NCBI GenBank assembly: GCA_000163695.1
Contig: GG774890.1
Location: forward strand, 539,575 to 603,574
Reading direction: 5' to 3'
From: Bacteroidetes oral taxon 274 str. F0058
GTDB taxonomy: Bacteria > Bacteroidota > Bacteroidia > Bacteroidales > Paludibacteraceae
DNA length: 64,000 nt
The position numbers and the translations under genes are program-made. The number at the start of each line of letters is the position of its first letter. Position 1 is the stretch's first letter. The notes under the pieces were generated by a model that saw only the letters and a program-made list of their open reading frames with translations, was not told the DNA's origin and ran no database searches. Shown here in pieces: positions 17,141-27,357 of this stretch.

Positions 17141-19603
17141 ATGAAGAGAGTAATTTTGACATTGCTCGTAATATTTGCCGCTACGAGCATAGTCCATTCG
17201 CAAACCATACTGAGAGGTAAAGTTACAGACTCCTCGACGGGCAAAGCCGTAGAATTTGCCTCGGTATCGGTAAAAGGCAAAAACAGCAACTTTTTCGACG
17301 GAGCCACCACCGATGCTCAGGGATACTATACTGTCGGCAATCTGCCCAACGACACCCTGAGCATATCCGTGAGTTGTACGGGCTACGAGGAGCATATCAA
17401 GGTAATTGTCTGCCACGGCAACAACGAGACGATAAACATCGATTTCGCAATAAGCAACGCCGTTACCAACTTGGGCGAAGTCTCGGTAGAAGCTATGAGG
17501 TCGCAGATGCGTATGGAACTCGACAAAAAAGTATTCGACGTATCGGCAAGCACCATAGCCGAAGGAGCCTCCGTCGCCGACATTCTCAACGACATACCGT
17601 CGGTAGAGCTGACAGCAGAGGGGACTATTTCGTTGCGTGGCTCCGAAAGTGTCATTATATGGATCAACGGTAAACCGTCGAGGCTCGATGCCGAGAACCA
17701 GACTCAGATACTCGAACAGCTGCCGGCAGAGTCTATCGAGCGGGTAGAGGTCATCACCAATCCGTCGTCGAAATACAGCCCAGAAGGCACAGCGGGTATC
17801 ATCAACATAGTACTTAAAGAAAAACGCAAGGCGGGCTACTACGGTAGCATTCAGGCAGGTATCAACTCACGCCTCGGATACAATGCAAGCGGCAATATAT
17901 TTTACAGCAACAACAAAATAGACCTCTTCGGCTCTATCGGTTATTCGAGTCGTGTGATGACATCAGAAAACATAACCTCACGCAAGACCGTCGTAGGAGG
18001 CTCAGACACAGGCTATCTGAACTCCGTAGGCAATACACGAGGCAGAGGGCACAACATCTTCACAAGGCTCGGAGGAACGTATCATCTCACATCGAGAGAC
18101 GATATATCGCTGTCGGCATTCGGTATGTTCGGCAAACAACGTAACAATACCGATGTGGAGCAGTCGTCTAACATCGGCAAACTACTTAGCGGCAACCGCA
18201 ACACATCGGGAGCAAACAAAATGCTCGGCGGCAACGTATCGCTCGGATACCGCCATACTTTCAGCGACAGACAGAATATAGACATCAGTGCCGACTACAA
18301 CGTATGGAATATGATGGGCTCATCGGTCATATCTGAGACTACGCTATTCGACACAAACCACGACAACACGGCAGACTCCACTGCACACCTGTACGAAAAT
18401 CAGACGATGGATATTATCAACAAGTCGCTCAATATCAAAGCAGATTATGTAAATGTAATCGATGCTAACCAAAAGATAGAAGCGGGCTACAACGGTACTT
18501 TCGGAAGAGAAAACGCTCCGACCCAAACTTACTCGGGACAAACTCCGAACAACCTCACACTTAACACCTCACTGAGCAATACATATCTCTACGACAAGTT
18601 TGTAAATGCTCTGTATATGACCTATTCGGGACAATTCGGCAGATTCAATTATCAGGCGGGGTTACGTGGCGAATATACTCATATCGGTATGCAATCGACA
18701 GGATACAGCACTATCAACAAAGATTATTTCGACCTCTTCCCGTCGCTTTTCGTCAACTACACGCTACCCGCCGACAATCAGCTGCAACTCAACTATACCC
18801 GACGAATAAAGCGACCCGACGGGCGAAGGCTGAATCCGTTTAAAAACATATCGGACTCTAAAAACATACAGTCGGGTAATCCTAACCTTACACCCGAATA
18901 TTCCAACGCCATCGAGCTTAATTACATCAAGACTTGGCAACGACATATACTGTCGCTATCGGCATATTTCCGCAACACTACCGACGTAATACAGCGTATA
19001 GCTTATCTGGACAACGACGTAATGTACAACACACATAGCAATATTGCCAAAACCATATCGTCGGGGGCAGAGTTGGTCATAAAGAACAATATAGGCAAGT
19101 TTCTGAACCTTACGACCACATTGAATTTATATTACTACTACCTCGAAGGCTTCGACTACGAAGTGCCCGGTGTCGGTTACCACGTTATCGGCAATTCGCA
19201 AAGAGATGTTACGTGGGATGCCCGTATTATGGCTCAAGTGATGTTGCCGTGGGGTCTGATACTGCAAACAACGGGCGGATACAGAGCCCCGCGTGCAGAG
19301 GCACAGGGTACGACACTGGCAAACTACTCGTTAGATGCCGGCATACGTAAGTCGGTGGGTAACTTTACTTTCAATCTCGGAGTAAGAGACATACTAAACT
19401 CGCGGGCAAGAAACACTATAAAAATAGGAGATAATTTCACCCAGACGGACAAACATTGGCGTGGTGGCAGAGAAATGACACTGTCGGTTACTTACGCATT
19501 CGGCAATATGAGACAAAACAGACAAAAAGAGCGTCAACAAAGCGAAAATAAAGAAGAGAAAGGATACCAGTTAATAGAAGAAACCGTAGGAATTACAGAA
19601 TAA
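17141..19603 (+). CDS. TonB-dependent receptor-like outer membrane beta-barrel protein
   Basis: 820 aa. A signal peptide (1-20) precedes a CarboxypepD_reg-like domain (about 24-105: LRGKVTDSSTGKAVEFASV). A plug domain follows (about 115-225, with SLRGSESVIIWINGKPSR and IERVEVITNPSSKYSPEGTAGIINIVLK). The rest is a large beta-barrel of the OMP_b-brl_3 type, rich in alternating aromatic and polar residues. Such proteins import ligands through the outer membrane or act as structural barrels; the ligand is unknown. GC content is higher than in the defence island. An intrinsic terminator follows at 19618-19649. An S41 peptidase is encoded on either side. Confidence 0.88.
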   Translation: MKRVILTLLVIFAATSIVHSQTILRGKVTDSSTGKAVEFASVSVKGKNSNFFDGATTDAQGYYTVGNLPNDTLSISVSCTGYEEHIKVIVCHGNNETINIDFAISNAVTNLGEVSVEAMRSQMRMELDKKVFDVSASTIAEGASVADILNDIPSVELTAEGTISLRGSESVIIWINGKPSRLDAENQTQILEQLPAESIERVEVITNPSSKYSPEGTAGIINIVLKEKRKAGYYGSIQAGINSRLGYNASGNIFYSNNKIDLFGSIGYSSRVMTSENITSRKTVVGGSDTGYLNSVGNTRGRGHNIFTRLGGTYHLTSRDDISLSAFGMFGKQRNNTDVEQSSNIGKLLSGNRNTSGANKMLGGNVSLGYRHTFSDRQNIDISADYNVWNMMGSSVISETTLFDTNHDNTADSTAHLYENQTMDIINKSLNIKADYVNVIDANQKIEAGYNGTFGRENAPTQTYSGQTPNNLTLNTSLSNTYLYDKFVNALYMTYSGQFGRFNYQAGLRGEYTHIGMQSTGYSTINKDYFDLFPSLFVNYTLPADNQLQLNYTRRIKRPDGRRLNPFKNISDSKNIQSGNPNLTPEYSNAIELNYIKTWQRHILSLSAYFRNTTDVIQRIAYLDNDVMYNTHSNIAKTISSGAELVIKNNIGKFLNLTTTLNLYYYYLEGFDYEVPGVGYHVIGNSQRDVTWDARIMAQVMLPWGLILQTTGGYRAPRAEAQGTTLANYSLDAGIRKSVGNFTFNLGVRDILNSRARNTIKIGDNFTQTDKHWRGGREMTLSVTYAFGNMRQNRQKERQQSENKEEKGYQLIEETVGITE

Positions 19604-19617
19604 TACTTTGATTGTAT

Positions 19618-19649
19618 AGGGGCAAACACAAGAGATTTGTCCCTATTTT
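19618..19649 (+). terminator. Intrinsic terminator of the receptor gene
   Basis: AGGGGCAAA and TTTGTCCCT form a 9-bp stem with one mismatch, followed by ATTTTT. Confidence 0.65.
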
Positions 19650-19733
19650 TCGCACAAAGCAAACGGCAATGATAATGTTTATTCAAAAAATACTAACTTT
19701 GCTCACAATTTTATTACTAATAAACAAAACAAG

Positions 19734-21365
19734 ATGAGAAAATTATTTATTTACACCATACTACTGACCTCTTGTATTAGCCTGTCTGCACAAGAAAAGC
19801 CGAAAGACAAATATTACGACGCCTTCCGCTCGTCGGACATATACAATGCCGTATGGAGAGAGCTGGATATCAATTACGTAGACACTCTCAACCACGACAA
19901 ACTGAACAATATAGCCATCAACGGTATGCTCCAACAGTTAGACCCATACACCATATACATACCCGAACAGCAAGAAGAAGACCTACAAACAATGACAACA
20001 GGCATATACGGCGGTATAGGTGCCATCATACAAAAACACGGCAACGACTATGTAGTGATATCCGAACCGAAGTTAGGACTGCCCGCCCAGAAAAACGGTA
20101 TTGTAGCAGGCGACGAAATCATCGCAATCAACAACGAAAGTATGAAGGGTAAAACCACTCAATACGTGAGCAATAAGCTGAAAGGTATACCGGGAACAGA
20201 GATAAAACTGAAGCTAAGACGCAACGGCGACAAAAAACTGATAGAAAAGTCATTCTTACGAGAAGCGATACACATCAACTCTATCGATTATTACGGAGTT
20301 ATACAAGACAGTGTAGGTTATATCTTGCTTAGCGACTTTACCGACAAATCGTTCTCTGACTTCAAGACGGCACTTACCGAACTGAAAGACAAAGGAATAA
20401 AAAGATTAATAATAGACCTGCGCAATAACGGCGGAGGTCTCGTAAACGAGGCAGTCAATATAGCCTCGCTATTTCTGCCACGTGGCACTATGGTAGTGTC
20501 GATGAAAGGCAAAAGCGACCAAAGCGAGCGAAAGTACAAAACACCCTTTACGCCAATTATGCCGGATATACCAATTGTAGTGGTCGTAAATGAAAACTCC
20601 GCTTCGGCTTCCGAGATATTGGCAGGAGCTCTTCAGGACTTAGACCGTGCCGTCGTCGTAGGCGAACGCAGTTTCGGCAAAGGATTGGTACAGAGCATCA
20701 GGCAGTTGCCTTACGGAGGTTATCTGAAAGTTACTACCGCCAAGTACTATCTTCCATCGGGCAGATGCATACAATCCGTAGACTATAACAGTGCCGGAGT
20801 CGAACGACCTAAGACTATCCCAGACAGCCTTACCAACAAATTCAAAACCAAACTCGGACGCACCGTAAGAGACAAAAGCGGTATCACACCCGACGTATTC
20901 GTCGACGAGAAAAAAGGCAACTACATATCGTATTACCTTTTTGTAGACAATATAATATTCGACTTTGTGACGAAATATTACTACTCACACCCGCAAATAG
21001 CCGAACCGAGCCGCTTCAATATAACAGACAGCGACTATGACGATTTTATAGCATTTGTAAAGAGTAAAAACTTCACCTACAAGCCCGAAAGCGAGAAGAT
21101 GCTGGCACAGTTGCAAAAGATAGTAGAGACCGAAGGGTATAAAGACAAAACCGACAGTCTGTTCGAACAGCTGGCACCACTGCTGAAAGCCGATGTAGAG
21201 AGAGACTTACGCAACTTCCGCTCCGACATACAATATATCATCGAGGCAGAGATAATAAAGAGATACTATTACCAAAAGGGGTATACAGAGTTTTTCCTGC
21301 GTTACGACGAATGGATAAAAGATGCTCTAAAATCTTTTAAAAAGCCCGACACGCTACACTCTTAG
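19734..21365 (+). CDS. C-terminal processing peptidase (S41 family, CtpA-like)
   Basis: 543 aa. A lipoprotein-like or secretory signal is at the start (LTSCISLSAQ), then a PDZ domain (about 88-170: GIYGGIGAII, GIVAGDEIIAINNE), then the S41 protease core: LIIDLRNNGGGLV (225-237), NENSASASEI with the nucleophile Ser291, and GERSFGKGLVQ with the general base Lys316, exactly 25 residues later as in E. coli Prc. It cleaves C-terminal segments of periplasmic proteins. A -7 box TAACTTTG (19694-19701) lies about 33 bp upstream of the ATG. Its end overlaps the convergent DUF5020 gene by 4 bp. Confidence 0.93.
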   Translation: MRKLFIYTILLTSCISLSAQEKPKDKYYDAFRSSDIYNAVWRELDINYVDTLNHDKLNNIAINGMLQQLDPYTIYIPEQQEEDLQTMTTGIYGGIGAIIQKHGNDYVVISEPKLGLPAQKNGIVAGDEIIAINNESMKGKTTQYVSNKLKGIPGTEIKLKLRRNGDKKLIEKSFLREAIHINSIDYYGVIQDSVGYILLSDFTDKSFSDFKTALTELKDKGIKRLIIDLRNNGGGLVNEAVNIASLFLPRGTMVVSMKGKSDQSERKYKTPFTPIMPDIPIVVVVNENSASASEILAGALQDLDRAVVVGERSFGKGLVQSIRQLPYGGYLKVTTAKYYLPSGRCIQSVDYNSAGVERPKTIPDSLTNKFKTKLGRTVRDKSGITPDVFVDEKKGNYISYYLFVDNIIFDFVTKYYYSHPQIAEPSRFNITDSDYDDFIAFVKSKNFTYKPESEKMLAQLQKIVETEGYKDKTDSLFEQLAPLLKADVERDLRNFRSDIQYIIEAEIIKRYYYQKGYTEFFLRYDEWIKDALKSFKKPDTLHS

Positions 21366-22054
21366 AATGTGTATTTTACGGCAAGCGTAGGGATTACGTA
21401 AAATTTACGGTCTGCCAAGAAGTTGTAACTCAACTTCACCTCGCTGCCAACCGAAAAATTGTGGAAGATATTGTACCACACTTGCGGTTCGGAGAGTACG
21501 ATTACTTTTTTACCAGGTATAGCAGACGAGCGGTCGAGGTTTTCTGTCCATACATCGACAAATCCGCTTACGGTCAGCCTGTCGCTCAGCAAATCGGCTC
21601 CCCACGACAGAGTCCACTGAATATCGTGGCTGAGACGCTCGAACGTATGCAGCTTGTACGCAAGGTAAGTATTGAAAGTAAAGTGACCTATATCGAAATT
21701 GTAGGAGCCGCCCGCAAGGAAAGCATTGTCTATGACAAACCCACTTCCGATACCGCCATTGTACTCTATATGCGGCATCACGGGGAAACTATCGATTTTT
21801 ATATCACGTGCTATCTCGGCATATATCGTACCCAGATTGGTCTTATTGCCCGAGAAGTCGAAGTCGACAAACATAAACGTACTTCCATACTTGTCGGGTT
21901 TGAACATTTCGAACGTTGCCGTTATGTAGTTTGTTTTAGACAAGCTGCTGCCATAGAGCGTATTACGAAAATCGTAATGTAATTGTAAGTTCTGAGCAAT
22001 CGAAACGTGCGATACCAATACGCAAAAAACAATAGTCGATAAGATTTTCTTCAT
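21362..22054 (-). CDS. DUF5020 family outer-membrane-type protein
   Basis: 230 aa with a signal peptide (MKKILSTIVFCVLVSHVSIAQ). The remainder is a series of amphipathic beta strands with aromatic ends (LQLHYDFRN, GSTFMFVDFDF, IEYNGGIGSG, WTLSWGADLL, terminal VKYTF), as in small outer-membrane barrels; it matches the Bacteroidota DUF5020 group related to nucleoside-specific Tsx-like channels. The substrate is not known. A longer start at 22084 would lie inside the -7 box TACCTTTG (22082-22089), so the ATG at 22054 was chosen, giving a leader of about 20 nt. Confidence 0.8.
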   Translation of the reverse strand: MKKILSTIVFCVLVSHVSIAQNLQLHYDFRNTLYGSSLSKTNYITATFEMFKPDKYGSTFMFVDFDFSGNKTNLGTIYAEIARDIKIDSFPVMPHIEYNGGIGSGFVIDNAFLAGGSYNFDIGHFTFNTYLAYKLHTFERLSHDIQWTLSWGADLLSDRLTVSGFVDVWTENLDRSSAIPGKKVIVLSEPQVWYNIFHNFSVGSEVKLSYNFLADRKFYVIPTLAVKYTF

Positions 22055-22135
22055 AAAAAAACGGATAATAAAAACAGGCGGCAAAGGTAGTAAACTTTTG
22101 CTTATATTTCTATTTTATCGGATTACGAAATTATT

Positions 22136-22807
22136 TCAAAAAACCAGTTTCTCCAAATATCGTCGGTCGAGTACAGTAATTTTACGGTTTTGTGTAACGA
22201 TAGCTCCGTCGCTTATAAGTTCGCCGAGGGTGCGGGCAAGAGAAGGTCGTTGTACCCCGAGATATTCGGCAAGCTGTGTCTGGTTGTGCTTGGGCGTAAA
22301 GTGCGGTTGTTGCTGCGTGGTGTTGTTGAGTATGTAGAGGGCAACCTTCGATTTTAGACTCTTGGTAGACAACATAGCCACCTTTGCCGATAGAAATACT
22401 GTAAACGAGGTAGTTATACGAAGGAAATTACGAAATAAGACTTCATTGTTCATCATCTGACGCAGGAACTTCTCTTTCGACAGCAAATATATTTCGGTCG
22501 GCTGCATAGCTACGACGGCAACGGGAAACCTCGGCATAGCCGCATAAGTAAATGCGATAGCCAAAGGTACGACGGCTTCGAGTATATCTATGTTTATTAT
22601 ATTGCCTTCGGATGTTATCATCTCAGTACTGACCTTACCATCTACAAGCAGATACAGATAATCGATACTACTGCCCTGTTTTACAATAAGGTCTCCTTTG
22701 GAGTAAATCTTCTTCTCTACAATGGTGTTTTCTATGAGTTCGTCTATTACCTCCGCATTCAATCTCATAAACAATGGGCAGGCAGTCAAATTATGCTTTT
22801 GCAACAT
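22136..22807 (-). CDS. Crp/Fnr family transcriptional regulator
   Basis: 223 aa. The cyclic-nucleotide-binding-type beta roll covers roughly residues 10-115 (GDLIVKQGSSIDYLYLLVDGKV). A long dimerisation helix follows, then a winged HTH at about 165-215 (QTQLAEYLGVQRPSLARTLGELISDGAI), as in Crp/Fnr proteins. No cysteine cluster for an Fe-S centre is visible, so haem or ligand sensing like DNR/HcpR types is more likely than oxygen sensing by FNR chemistry. Transcribed from a -7 box TACCTTTG (22837-22844), divergent from ftsK. A Crp/Fnr-style palindrome at 48295-48310 is a possible target. Confidence 0.88.
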   Translation of the reverse strand: MLQKHNLTACPLFMRLNAEVIDELIENTIVEKKIYSKGDLIVKQGSSIDYLYLLVDGKVSTEMITSEGNIINIDILEAVVPLAIAFTYAAMPRFPVAVVAMQPTEIYLLSKEKFLRQMMNNEVLFRNFLRITTSFTVFLSAKVAMLSTKSLKSKVALYILNNTTQQQPHFTPKHNQTQLAEYLGVQRPSLARTLGELISDGAIVTQNRKITVLDRRYLEKLVF

Positions 22808-22975
22808 AGATTATTTCTTTTTTGAGAATTAGTCTCCAAAGGTACAAAATATTTTATGAACCACAAATATAACTCCATATTTACCTCACTCTGCAACAAA
22901 TAAGTTCTACTCGATGATAACTCATAATTATTTTGTAATTTTGCATTCTGTTTCCGTAGAAAACAATAAAATATA

Positions 22976-25492
22976 ATGACTAAAAAAGCTTCTAACAGCA
23001 AAAAGATAATTATTTTTTTCAAAGACAAAAAGGTACAATTCATCATTGGAGTGGTGTTGTTGTTTGTGTCGGCTTATCTGTTTTTGGCTATATTCTCTTT
23101 CATTAGTTCGGGTAAAAACGACCAAAGCATCATAGCCGAATACAATACCAAGCGAACCGAATATGTCGATAAAAAGAGCCATCGCCCGCTGACAGACTCC
23201 GATAAGGCAGACCTGCAACGCATCAAGAAAGAGATGCAGAAGATTCAGGAGAAGACCGAAAACTTCACCGGATACAGAGGAGCCGTCATATCGGAGACTA
23301 TGATAAATCGATGGCTCGGACTGGGAGTGTTTTTCTTATGTACCTTTATACTTGTATTCGCACTGAAACTATTTGGTATCAAGCGAATATCGACGTGGAA
23401 GGCATTGTTGTTTTTTGTATTCCTCGCCGTCTGGACGTCGCTTTTGCTTGCCTTCGTTCTCGATAATTTCATAACAGACTCATTTATAAAATTCGGAGGC
23501 GACACAGGAGCCTATATACGCGATTGGCTAAGTGCAAATATCGGCAAATTAGGCACTATACTTGTCATTACGGGATCGGGCATAATATTCGCTGTTCTGG
23601 CTATCGGCGGCACAATACCGTTTTTCAAACGAATATACAGAACCATTGCCGACAAAAGACAGATATTAGGGCACAAGCATAAAACCGGCAAGACTGAAAA
23701 CAACAACGACGATACGGTAAAAATAGGTGACGAAATAGTACCAACCGAATGGAAAGCCTCTGACAGGAAAGAGCTACACACTGTTGGTACGGCAGACAGT
23801 ATCGAGAACAAAAAAGATAAGAACACGGGGAAAGAGTCGCTTTTCGAAGAGATAAAGGCAACGACCGACGAAAATATAGAGATAGTAGAGGTAAACGGAG
23901 AAAACACGACGCAAATTGCCGAGGAGGCAGACGAAGATTATAGCGACATAGCTCCGCTCGAGAATGCAGAACCTTACGACCCTCGTAAAGAGTTGTCGCA
24001 CTACATTATACCCAAATTCTACGACAAATACAAAGACCAACCGCTGCTGACCGACTACCCCGTCGACGAAAACGCCCAGAACGAAGACGAAAAAGAGGCA
24101 AACCGCCGACGCATAGTGGAAACATTGAAAAAATTCGGTATCGGTATCAAAAAAATCTACGAAACAATAGGACCTACCATAACACTGTACGAGATAGTAC
24201 CCGACGACGGCATCAGAATCAACAAGATACGCAATCTTGCCGACGACATAATGCTCTCGCTTGCAGCCACAGGAATAAGGATTATCGCACCAATCCCGGG
24301 CAAGGGCACTATCGGCATCGAGGTACCGAACTCCAATCCGCAGATAGTTAGTATGTTTGCTACTATCGCATCGAAGAAATTTCAGGAAGCGAACTACGAT
24401 TTGCCTGTGGCTCTGGGCAGAACCATTACCAACGATGTTTGTATGTTCGACCTGTGTAAGATGCCGCACCTGCTTGTAGCCGGAGCTACAGGACAGGGTA
24501 AATCTGTGGGACTCAATGCTATCATAACATCACTCCTATTCAAAAAACATCCTGCCGAGCTAAAATTCGTATTGATAGACCCCAAAAAGGTCGAATTCAA
24601 CATATATGCCGACATCGAACGACATTTTCTGGCTAAGCTACCCGACGAAGCCGAATCCGTCATCACCGACGTAGAGAAGGTAAAGCAGACTCTCAACTCG
24701 CTCTGCAAGGAGATGGATATGCGTTACGACTTGCTAAAGACGGCTCACGCACGAAACATCAAGGAATACAACGCCAAGTTCATATCACGACACCTAAATC
24801 CGCAGAAAGGGCATAAATATTTACCGTACATCGTAGTGATAGTCGATGAGTTTGGCGACCTTATAATGACGGCAGGCAAAGACATAGAGATGCCGATAGC
24901 ACGTATTGCACAGCTTGCCCGAGCCGTCGGCATACATATGGTTATTGCGACTCAGAGACCTTCGGTAAATATTATAACAGGTATTATCAAAGCCAACTTC
25001 CCCGCAAGGATAGCCTTCAAGGTATCTTCGGGCATAGACTCCAAGACTATCCTCGACAGCTATGGAGCTCAGCAACTTATAGGACGCGGCGATATGTTGT
25101 TCTCGCAAGGAAACGAGCCTACGCGTGTACAATGTGCCTTCGTAGATACCCCTGAGGTAGAGAATATTGTACATTTCATAGGCAATCAGCAGGGATACCC
25201 GAGTGCATTTCCTCTACCCGAACCTGATATTACGGAGGGCAGTATCGACAAGAAAGACGTAGACCTATCCAAACGCGACAGTCTATTCGAAGAGGTCGCA
25301 CGCTATGTCGTATCTACCCAACAGGGCTCTACATCGAACATACAACGCAAGTTCGAGATAGGGTTCAACCGTGCGGGCAGGATAGTAGACCAGCTCGAAG
25401 CAGCAGGCATAGTCGGTCCCATCAACGGGTCGAAGCCTCGTCAGGTACTCGTACCGACAGAATACGAGTTAGAGAAAATACTCAACAACTAA
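22976..25492 (+). CDS. ftsK: DNA translocase FtsK/SpoIIIE
   Basis: 838 aa. Four transmembrane helices lie in the first ~220 residues, then an acidic Lys/Glu-rich linker (about 220-345), then the RecA-like motor with Walker A GATGQGKS (503-510), Walker B YIVVIVDEFGDLI, and TQRPSVNIITGIIKANFPARIAF. The C-terminal gamma winged-helix domain (SLFEEVARYVVSTQQ to the end) should read KOPS sites and activate XerCD at dif. It pumps DNA through the division septum. A -7 box TAATTTTG at 22936-22943 gives a leader of roughly 25-30 nt. The acyltransferase gene starts 3 bp after its stop. Confidence 0.95.
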   Translation: MTKKASNSKKIIIFFKDKKVQFIIGVVLLFVSAYLFLAIFSFISSGKNDQSIIAEYNTKRTEYVDKKSHRPLTDSDKADLQRIKKEMQKIQEKTENFTGYRGAVISETMINRWLGLGVFFLCTFILVFALKLFGIKRISTWKALLFFVFLAVWTSLLLAFVLDNFITDSFIKFGGDTGAYIRDWLSANIGKLGTILVITGSGIIFAVLAIGGTIPFFKRIYRTIADKRQILGHKHKTGKTENNNDDTVKIGDEIVPTEWKASDRKELHTVGTADSIENKKDKNTGKESLFEEIKATTDENIEIVEVNGENTTQIAEEADEDYSDIAPLENAEPYDPRKELSHYIIPKFYDKYKDQPLLTDYPVDENAQNEDEKEANRRRIVETLKKFGIGIKKIYETIGPTITLYEIVPDDGIRINKIRNLADDIMLSLAATGIRIIAPIPGKGTIGIEVPNSNPQIVSMFATIASKKFQEANYDLPVALGRTITNDVCMFDLCKMPHLLVAGATGQGKSVGLNAIITSLLFKKHPAELKFVLIDPKKVEFNIYADIERHFLAKLPDEAESVITDVEKVKQTLNSLCKEMDMRYDLLKTAHARNIKEYNAKFISRHLNPQKGHKYLPYIVVIVDEFGDLIMTAGKDIEMPIARIAQLARAVGIHMVIATQRPSVNIITGIIKANFPARIAFKVSSGIDSKTILDSYGAQQLIGRGDMLFSQGNEPTRVQCAFVDTPEVENIVHFIGNQQGYPSAFPLPEPDITEGSIDKKDVDLSKRDSLFEEVARYVVSTQQGSTSNIQRKFEIGFNRAGRIVDQLEAAGIVGPINGSKPRQVLVPTEYELEKILNN

Positions 25493-25495
25493 GTT

Positions 25496-26323
25496 ATGAC
25501 ACACAAAGAGAGCAACACGATGCAGACTATCGATTTAGAGTCTATTATAAAATACAAAACAAACAGAAAAATACCCAAATTTATAGCAAGGCTGGTAAAA
25601 AAAATTATTTACCTCGACCGTATAAATGAGATAATAGTAAAATATGGCAAAGATAACCAAGGTATCGCTTTTGCCGAAAAAGTACTCGAAGACCTCAATA
25701 TAACGACAAGTATCAAAGGATTGGAGAATATTCCACGAAACGAAAAACTGATATTCGTATCCAATCACCCGCTCGGAGCACTCGAGGCATTGGCTATCGG
25801 CAAGTATCTCGACACTTTGTTCAAGGGGCAAATAAACTTCATTACCAACGAAATACTGACCTACATACCGCCTCTAAAAGAGATATTTACACCGGTAGAG
25901 GTCGGCTCTAACAAACAAGACCGAACTAAATTGAACAATATAGAGCAATTGTTTGTATCCGACAAACAGATAATAATATTCCCGTCGGGTGTGGTATCGC
26001 GTCGTATCGACGGCAAAGTACAGGATTTCGAATGGAAGAAGATGTTCGTAGCCAAAGCACGCCAATATCAGCGTAATATCGTACCCATATACTGCTCGGG
26101 GCAGTGTTCGGAGTTTTTTCTGAAATTCTCCAATTTTCGCAAAAAATTAGGGATAAAGACAAGTATCGAACTCATACTATTCCCGCACGAAATGTTCAAA
26201 TACGAAGGCAAAAGCATAGACATAACCATAGGTCAACCTATTAGCTATCAGTCGTTGACAACCGACATAAGCGACAAGAAGCACGCCGAGAATATCAGGA
26301 GACTGGTGTACGAATTGGCGTAG
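25496..26323 (+). CDS. Lysophospholipid acyltransferase family protein
   Basis: 275 aa. The acyltransferase block is visible as FVSNHPLGALEAL (the NHPxG motif I; the usual acidic residue is Glu here) and IIIFPSGVVSRR (motif III-like), followed by FEWKKMFVAKA. This pattern fits the PlsC/OlsA-like transferases that add an acyl chain to a lysolipid or a lipoamino acid at the inner membrane. It starts 3 bp after ftsK and is surely co-transcribed with it. The lipid substrate is not determined. In Bacteroidota such genes may belong to ornithine/glycine-lipid synthesis, but no partner gene is next to it. Confidence 0.75.
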   Translation: MTHKESNTMQTIDLESIIKYKTNRKIPKFIARLVKKIIYLDRINEIIVKYGKDNQGIAFAEKVLEDLNITTSIKGLENIPRNEKLIFVSNHPLGALEALAIGKYLDTLFKGQINFITNEILTYIPPLKEIFTPVEVGSNKQDRTKLNNIEQLFVSDKQIIIFPSGVVSRRIDGKVQDFEWKKMFVAKARQYQRNIVPIYCSGQCSEFFLKFSNFRKKLGIKTSIELILFPHEMFKYEGKSIDITIGQPISYQSLTTDISDKKHAENIRRLVYELA

Positions 26324-26446
26324 TATAAAATTATTAAAGTTTGGGATTATCGATAGAGTCCGTATAAAAACAATTCTTCTAAGGGGAAAAGATACATTTT
26401 TTTGATTACTTTTGTATCTCAAAAACAAAAGGGATACACAATTTAT

Positions 26447-27346
26447 ATGTTGAATTTTAGAACATTCACAGCCTCAGACAGATTGCTTGTGCAGTCTTAT
26501 ACTATCAATAGACCGTTTCGTAACTGCGACTTGGCTTTTGCCAATATGTTCGTATGGCAATTTTTATATAACACCAAGATAGCCGAATACAACGGTTTTT
26601 TATTCGTAAAATATTGGTTTCACGACAAACCGTTTTATATGATGCCTATCGGCGAAGGCGACCTACAGGCTGCCGTACGGACTGTCATCGAACACTCCAA
26701 GACAGACAGCCAACGTTTCTGTATGCAGGGAATCAGCCCTTTAATGCGAACGGAACTGGAACGACTGCTACCCGACACATTTTCGTTTACCACCAACCGC
26801 GACTACTCCGATTACCTCTATCTGCGTGAAGACCTGATAAACCTGACAGGTAAAAAATACCAACCCAAACGCAATCATATCAACCAGTTTAAGCGTAGCT
26901 ACCCAAACTATGAGTTTGTCCCGATTACGGAGGAGATAATACCCAAATGTATGGAGCTCGAAAGTCTATGGAAAAACCTTAACGAAGACGAAAAAGACAA
27001 GTCGTACATTGCTCTGGATGCAGAGCGACAAGCGATACAGCGAGCTTTCGACCATTATACGGAGTTAAATCTCAAAGGCGGGGCACTCGTGGTAGACAGC
27101 CGTGTCGTAGCTTTCACATACGGTTCGCCGATAAATACAGACACATTCGACGTAGCTGTCGAAAAAGCCGATGCCAACTATATCGGTGCATACACTATGG
27201 TCAATAATGAGTTTGTAAAGTCTCTCCCCTCGCAATACGAGTTCATAAACAGAGAAGAAGACCTCGGTATCGAAGGGCTTCGCAAAGCCAAGCTATCGTA
27301 TCACCCGACTGAGATATTAGACAAGTACACTGCCAAACTAATATAA
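26447..27346 (+). CDS. DUF2156 (phosphatidylglycerol lysyltransferase-like) protein
   Basis: 299 aa from MLNFRTFTASD. The whole chain fits the double GNAT-like fold of DUF2156: the N-terminal part with FANMFVWQFLY and YWFHDKPFYMMPIG, and the C-terminal part with KKYQPKRNHINQFKRSYP, LNLKGGALVVDSRVVAFTYGSP and the typical end INREEDLGIEGLRKAKLSY. Related domains transfer aminoacyl groups to lipids, but these stand-alone versions are uncharacterised. A longer reading from 26402 is rejected because it overlaps the -7 box TACTTTTG (26407-26414). The GNAT gene follows after 11 bp. Confidence 0.82.
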   Translation: MLNFRTFTASDRLLVQSYTINRPFRNCDLAFANMFVWQFLYNTKIAEYNGFLFVKYWFHDKPFYMMPIGEGDLQAAVRTVIEHSKTDSQRFCMQGISPLMRTELERLLPDTFSFTTNRDYSDYLYLREDLINLTGKKYQPKRNHINQFKRSYPNYEFVPITEEIIPKCMELESLWKNLNEDEKDKSYIALDAERQAIQRAFDHYTELNLKGGALVVDSRVVAFTYGSPINTDTFDVAVEKADANYIGAYTMVNNEFVKSLPSQYEFINREEDLGIEGLRKAKLSYHPTEILDKYTAKLI

Positions 27347-27357
27347 AATAAAAACCA